DNA from: Clostridia bacterium | Lineage (GTDB): Bacteria > Bacillota_A > Clostridia > Oscillospirales > CAG-272 | Reading direction: 5' to 3' | DNA: 7,859 nucleotides | Assembly: GCA_017935805.1 (NCBI GenBank) | Contig: JAGBGV010000356.1 | Span: forward strand, 1-7,859 | Shown: positions 4,923 through 7,859 of the stretch, piece by piece | Numbering within the stretch: position 1 is the stretch's first letter | How the letters are laid out: every line of letters begins with the position of its first letter | Position numbers and translations under genes: made by a program | The notes under the pieces: generated by a model | Database searches by the model: none | The model's input: the letters and a program-made list of their open reading frames with translations, nothing else | Told to the model about the DNA's origin: nothing

Positions 4923-5924
4923 ATGATTGCAGTACTCAAAAGTTCAACAACACAACAGCAGCTTGACAATTTCTGTGAATGGATACGCGCTCAGGGCGTT
5001 GACGCACACATTTATACAGGCGAATTCCAGACAGTTGTAGGACTTATCGGAGACGTTACAAAGGTTGACGCTGATATGCTTTCCGGTCTTGATATCGTTG
5101 AGTCCGTAAAGAGAATTTCCGACCCCTTCAAGAGCGCAAACCGTAAGTTCCATCCCGATGATTCTGTAATTGACATCTCCGGCAAAACATCTGTGGGCGG
5201 CAATATCTTTGCAGTTATCGCAGGTCCTTGCTCCATTGAATCCGAGGAGCAGATACTTGAAGTTGCAAGAGCAGTAAAAGCGGCGGGAGCAACAATGCTT
5301 CGCGGCGGTGCATTCAAGCCCAGAACTTCTCCTTACGATTTCCAGGGACTTCGTGCTGACGGCATCGAGCTTCTTCTTGAAGCAAAGAAGGAAACAGGAC
5401 TTCCTATCGTAACAGAGATCATGAACGCGGCTCACCTGCCTCTATTTGAAGATGTTGACGTTATTCAGGTTGGCGCAAGAAATATGCAGAACTTCGAGCT
5501 TCTCAAGGAGCTCGGCAAAACAAACAAGCCTATTCTCTTAAAGCGCGGTCTCGCAAACACACTCAAGGAATTCCTCATGAGTGCTGAATACATCATGGCA
5601 GGCGGCAACGAAAACGTTATCCTTTGCGAACGCGGCGTTCGTACATTCGAAACATACACAAGAAACACTCTTGACCTTTCCGCTGTACCCATGCTTCAGG
5701 AGCTGTCACATCTTCCCATTATTGTTGACCCCAGCCACGCAACAGGTCTTTCACGTCTTGTTAAGCCTATGGCGCTTGGTGCTGCTGCAGTTGGTGCAGA
5801 CGGTCTCATGATCGAAGTACATAATAATCCCCAGAAGGCTCTGTGCGACGGCCCCCAGTCTCTCACTCCCGACCAGTTCGAGGATGTAATGAAGGCAGTA
5901 AACCGCGTGCTCACAGCACTTTAA
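4923..5924 (+). CDS. aroF: 3-deoxy-7-phosphoheptulonate (DAHP) synthase, type I beta
   Basis: This enzyme condenses phosphoenolpyruvate and erythrose 4-phosphate to DAHP, the first step of the shikimate pathway. It has 333 residues. Residues 1 to about 70 form a ferredoxin-like N-terminal domain (MIAVLKSSTTQQQLDNF...), which in the Thermotoga maritima enzyme gives Tyr/Phe feedback inhibition. The catalytic barrel follows, with the signature GGAFKPRTSPYDFQG at 128-142. Expected metal ligands are C103 in AGPCSIES, H272 in DPSHATG, E298 in MIEVH and D309 in CDG. There is no C-terminal chorismate mutase. GAGG (4912-4915) lies 7 bases before the ATG. The gene uses many C-ending codons (AAC, TTC, ATC) and looks highly expressed. 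It is the first structural gene after the Phe/Tyr attenuator and is followed by tyrA after 30 bases. In other naming schemes it is called aroA or aroG. Confidence 0.97.
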   Translation: MIAVLKSSTTQQQLDNFCEWIRAQGVDAHIYTGEFQTVVGLIGDVTKVDADMLSGLDIVESVKRISDPFKSANRKFHPDDSVIDISGKTSVGGNIFAVIAGPCSIESEEQILEVARAVKAAGATMLRGGAFKPRTSPYDFQGLRADGIELLLEAKKETGLPIVTEIMNAAHLPLFEDVDVIQVGARNMQNFELLKELGKTNKPILLKRGLANTLKEFLMSAEYIMAGGNENVILCERGVRTFETYTRNTLDLSAVPMLQELSHLPIIVDPSHATGLSRLVKPMALGAAAVGADGLMIEVHNNPQKALCDGPQSLTPDQFEDVMKAVNRVLTAL

Positions 5925-5954
5925 TTGAGGCTTCAGAAACAGAGGTAAGAAAAA

Positions 5955-6785
5955 ATGACAGTCGGAATAATCGGCCTTGGACTCATCGGCGGCTCCATGG
6001 CTAAAGCATATCACAATGCAGGACATACAGTTCTCGGCCTTGACACACACAAGGTGACACAGGGCTGGGCTGAGTTGTCCGGAGTTATTAACGGAAATCT
6101 CGAAAAAAGCGAGAGCATTGGCAAGTGCGATCTTATCCTTATCGCTATCTGTCCTGAAGCTGCTGTGCAGTGGTTAAAGGATAATTCCGCATACATCAGC
6201 AAGGATACTCTTGTAATTGACCTGTGCGGTAACAAGCGCATCGTTTGCGAAACAGGCTTTGCCGTGGCAGCAAAATACGGATACACATTTGCCGGAGGTC
6301 ATCCCATGGCGGGCACTCATCTTGCTGGAATCAAGAACTCCCGTGAGGATCTTTTCCGCGATCAGCCTATGGTTATCGTACCTCCGAAGCATGATGACAT
6401 TGCCTTGTATGACCGTATAAAGCAGGCACTTGCTCCTGCAGGCTTTGGAAAGATCACTTACACTACTGCAGAGAAGCATGATGAGATGATCGCATTCACC
6501 TCACAGCTTGCCCACGTTGTGTCAAACGCATACATCAAGAGTCCTCGTGCAACTGCTCACAGCGGTATGTCAGCGGGAAGCTACAAGGATATGACCCGTG
6601 TTGCACTGCTGAACGAAAATATGTGGGCAGAGCTATTCATGGAAAACAGCGACAATCTGGCTAATGAGATCAATTTGCTCATTGATGAGCTGACAAAATA
6701 CAGAGACGCTCTTGTAGACGGAGACAGAGAAAGAATGACTGAACTTCTCCGGGAGGGCAGAATTGCAAAAGAGATCGCAGACTAA
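5955..6785 (+). CDS. tyrA: Prephenate dehydrogenase, monofunctional
   Basis: TyrA oxidatively decarboxylates prephenate to 4-hydroxyphenylpyruvate (or arogenate to tyrosine in some variants), using NAD(P), in the cytoplasm. The 276-residue protein opens with a Rossmann fold, GIIGLGLIGGS at 4-14, with an acidic D30 at the end of strand 2 that suggests preference for NAD. The all-helical C-terminal domain follows. Family-conserved features are GGHPMAGTHLAGI (114-126, with H116), HDEMIAFTSQLAH (175-187, with H187) and KDMTRVA (211-217, with R215). At 276 residues it has neither the ACT domain of Bacillus TyrA (about 370) nor a chorismate mutase fusion, so it may lack direct Tyr inhibition. AGAGGT (5941-5946) precedes the ATG by 8 bases. 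It lies between aroF and aroB in the same operon and should be under the same Phe/Tyr attenuator. Prephenate versus arogenate preference cannot be settled from sequence. Confidence 0.95.
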   Translation: MTVGIIGLGLIGGSMAKAYHNAGHTVLGLDTHKVTQGWAELSGVINGNLEKSESIGKCDLILIAICPEAAVQWLKDNSAYISKDTLVIDLCGNKRIVCETGFAVAAKYGYTFAGGHPMAGTHLAGIKNSREDLFRDQPMVIVPPKHDDIALYDRIKQALAPAGFGKITYTTAEKHDEMIAFTSQLAHVVSNAYIKSPRATAHSGMSAGSYKDMTRVALLNENMWAELFMENSDNLANEINLLIDELTKYRDALVDGDRERMTELLREGRIAKEIAD

Positions 6786-6792
6786 AAATTAC

Positions 6793-6796
6793 GGAG
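6793..6796 (+). promoter_or_regulatory. Ribosome binding site deciding the aroB start
   Basis: GGAG lies 6 bases before ATG 6803. The in-frame ATG at 6797 directly abuts this site with no spacing and so is unlikely to be used. Starting at 6803 gives the N-terminus MKIDAGTYNIII, which begins directly at the first beta strand of the family. Confidence 0.75.
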
Positions 6797-6802
6797 ATGA
6801 CC

Positions 6803-7855
6803 ATGAAGATCGACGCAGGAACTTACAACATAATAATCGAGCGTGGAGCTCTGTCAAAGGTGGGCGAATACTCGGCTCAGGTAATGAAGCCTTGCCGCTG
6901 TGTTATCGTGTCTGACGATAATGTACATCCCTTATATGCGGATGTTGTGCGTGACAGCCTTGTCGAGGCAGGATTTGATGTGGCAGCCGACTTTGTATTC
7001 CCTCACGGTGAAGAGAGCAAGAATATGTGCACACTTGAAGCATTGCTCGATCATCTTTGCGGTGAAGGAATAACTCGTACGGATGCTGTATTTGCTCTTG
7101 GCGGAGGCGTAACGGGAGATATGGCAGGCTTTGCGGCGGCGGTTTATCTTCGCGGAATGAAGTTTGTGCAGATTCCTACCTCTCTTTTGGCTTGTGTGGA
7201 TTCATCCGTGGGAGGCAAGACGGCGGTTGACTTGGCGTCCGGTAAGAATCTCGTTGGTGCGTTCCATATGCCATCTCTTGTTGTGTGCGACCCTGATACG
7301 CTGAAGACACTACCGCAAGAGTACTTCTCTGACGGTATGGCGGAGGTCATCAAAATGGGATTCATCGGTGATCCCAAACTGCTTGATCTTCTCGACGGCG
7401 ATATTTCAGATAAAATTGATACAGTTATTGCAACCTGTGCGGGAGACAAGGTGAATATCGTAGCAGGTGATGAGTTTGACAAGGGTGTTCGTCAGAAGCT
7501 TAATCTCGGTCACACAGTAGGTCACGCAATGGAGGCGCTCTCAAAATATAAGACCCATCACGGCATGGCTGTTGCGGCGGGTATGCATATTATTACCCGT
7601 GCTGCAGTTGCTCGAGGCATTTGTCCTGCAGAGGTACTGACACGACTCGACGCTCTGCTCGAAAAATACGGACTTGATCCATATATTTTCAAGGCATATA
7701 CTGCAGAGGATATGTACGCAGTCACTCTTCATGACAAAAAGTTGCGTGGAGACAGGATAACCTTGGTCGTTCCCGAGGATATGGGCAGACGCGAGCTTTA
7801 TGAGTATCCTGTAACTTATCTGCTTTCAATAATAAAGGATTGTACTGCAGAATGA
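6803..7855 (+). CDS. aroB: 3-dehydroquinate synthase
   Basis: AroB converts DAHP to 3-dehydroquinate, the second shikimate step, using NAD and a divalent metal (Zn or Co) in the cytoplasm. The 350 residues match the usual 350-365. The NAD-binding half carries VFALGGGVTGDMAGF (96-110), then QIPTSLLACVDSSVGGKTAVD (123-143) and KNLVGAFHMP (148-157). Expected metal ligands are E181 in GMAEVIKMG, H237 in LNLGHTVGH and H253 in THHGMAVA; the usual HGE/HGD is HGM here. HDKKLRGDRITLVVPEDMG (310-328) is the conserved end of the active site. The gene begins 17 bases after the tyrA stop. Together with aroF it supplies the first two steps of the common aromatic pathway. The nearest upstream promoter I see is the attenuated one at 4652. 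Confidence 0.96.
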   Translation: MKIDAGTYNIIIERGALSKVGEYSAQVMKPCRCVIVSDDNVHPLYADVVRDSLVEAGFDVAADFVFPHGEESKNMCTLEALLDHLCGEGITRTDAVFALGGGVTGDMAGFAAAVYLRGMKFVQIPTSLLACVDSSVGGKTAVDLASGKNLVGAFHMPSLVVCDPDTLKTLPQEYFSDGMAEVIKMGFIGDPKLLDLLDGDISDKIDTVIATCAGDKVNIVAGDEFDKGVRQKLNLGHTVGHAMEALSKYKTHHGMAVAAGMHIITRAAVARGICPAEVLTRLDALLEKYGLDPYIFKAYTAEDMYAVTLHDKKLRGDRITLVVPEDMGRRELYEYPVTYLLSIIKDCTAE

Positions 7856-7859
7856 ATGT
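7852..7859 (+). other. Possible start of a further operon gene at the window edge
   Basis: The aroB stop TGA (7853-7855) overlaps an ATG at 7852, and a second ATG follows at 7856. AAAGGA (7834-7839) lies 12 or 16 bases ahead of them. The operon may continue with another translationally coupled gene, but only a few bases are visible and nothing can be said about the product. Confidence 0.3.

Noticed and set aside
4944..5435. 163-codon minus-strand ORF opposite aroF
   Set aside because: It is Cys-rich antisense of conserved DAHP synthase codons with no motif or binding site.
1..7859. tRNA, rRNA, CRISPR array, insertion sequence or attachment site
   Set aside because: Nothing seen: no direct-repeat array, no transposase motif, no terminal inverted repeats, no cloverleaf-like intergenic sequence. 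All gaps are under 300 bases and are accounted for above.

Overview
The window reads as chromosomal DNA from a low-to-moderate GC Gram-positive bacterium. The most likely group is Clostridia, near Ruminococcus/Oscillospiraceae. This is inferred from the gene families, the GGAGG-type ribosome binding sites, sigma-A-like promoters, a CwlD-type amidase and a Thermotoga/Bacillus-style DAHP synthase; no taxonomic search was possible. Nothing suggests a phage, plasmid or insertion sequence.

Layout. Positions 1-3786 form a minus-strand block transcribed right to left: recG (helicase for stalled forks), a rho-independent terminator, a CwlD-like cell-wall amidase, then radA (recombination/branch-migration ATPase), whose 3' end lies outside the window. 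recG and radA each have a good sigma-A-like promoter just upstream. A 160-bp divergent region (3787-3946) carries the recG promoter and a nested set of inverted repeats. Positions 3947-7855 form a plus-strand block: a polyphosphate kinase 2 family gene, then aroF - tyrA - aroB. The last three make a compact aromatic amino acid operon: DAHP synthase (first shikimate step), prephenate dehydrogenase (tyrosine branch) and 3-dehydroquinate synthase (second shikimate step). A further gene may begin at the right edge.

Main discovery. The 274-bp gap between the ppk2 gene and aroF is a complete leader-peptide transcription attenuator. It starts with a perfect consensus promoter (TTGACA-17-TATAAT) 3 bases after the ppk2 stop. 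Next comes a 20-codon ORF with its own ribosome binding site, encoding a peptide with 5 Phe and 4 Tyr; residues 11-18 are FYYYSYFF. Then come mutually exclusive hairpins: a protector hairpin overlapping the Phe/Tyr codons, a long antiterminator, and a GC-rich terminator with a T-run, all before the aroF ribosome binding site. The inferred logic is that scarce charged Phe- or Tyr-tRNA stalls the ribosome in the leader, frees the antiterminator strand and lets transcription into aroF-tyrA-aroB. Firmicutes usually control such genes by T-box or TRAP, so a ribosome-mediated Phe/Tyr attenuator here is notable. AroF also has an N-terminal ferredoxin-like domain of the kind that gives Tyr/Phe feedback inhibition in relatives, while TyrA has no room for an ACT domain. 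Control therefore appears concentrated at the operon leader and the first enzyme.

Start corrections made here: recG starts at GTG 3786, the amidase at ATG 1528 and aroB at ATG 6803, each set by a well-spaced Shine-Dalgarno sequence.
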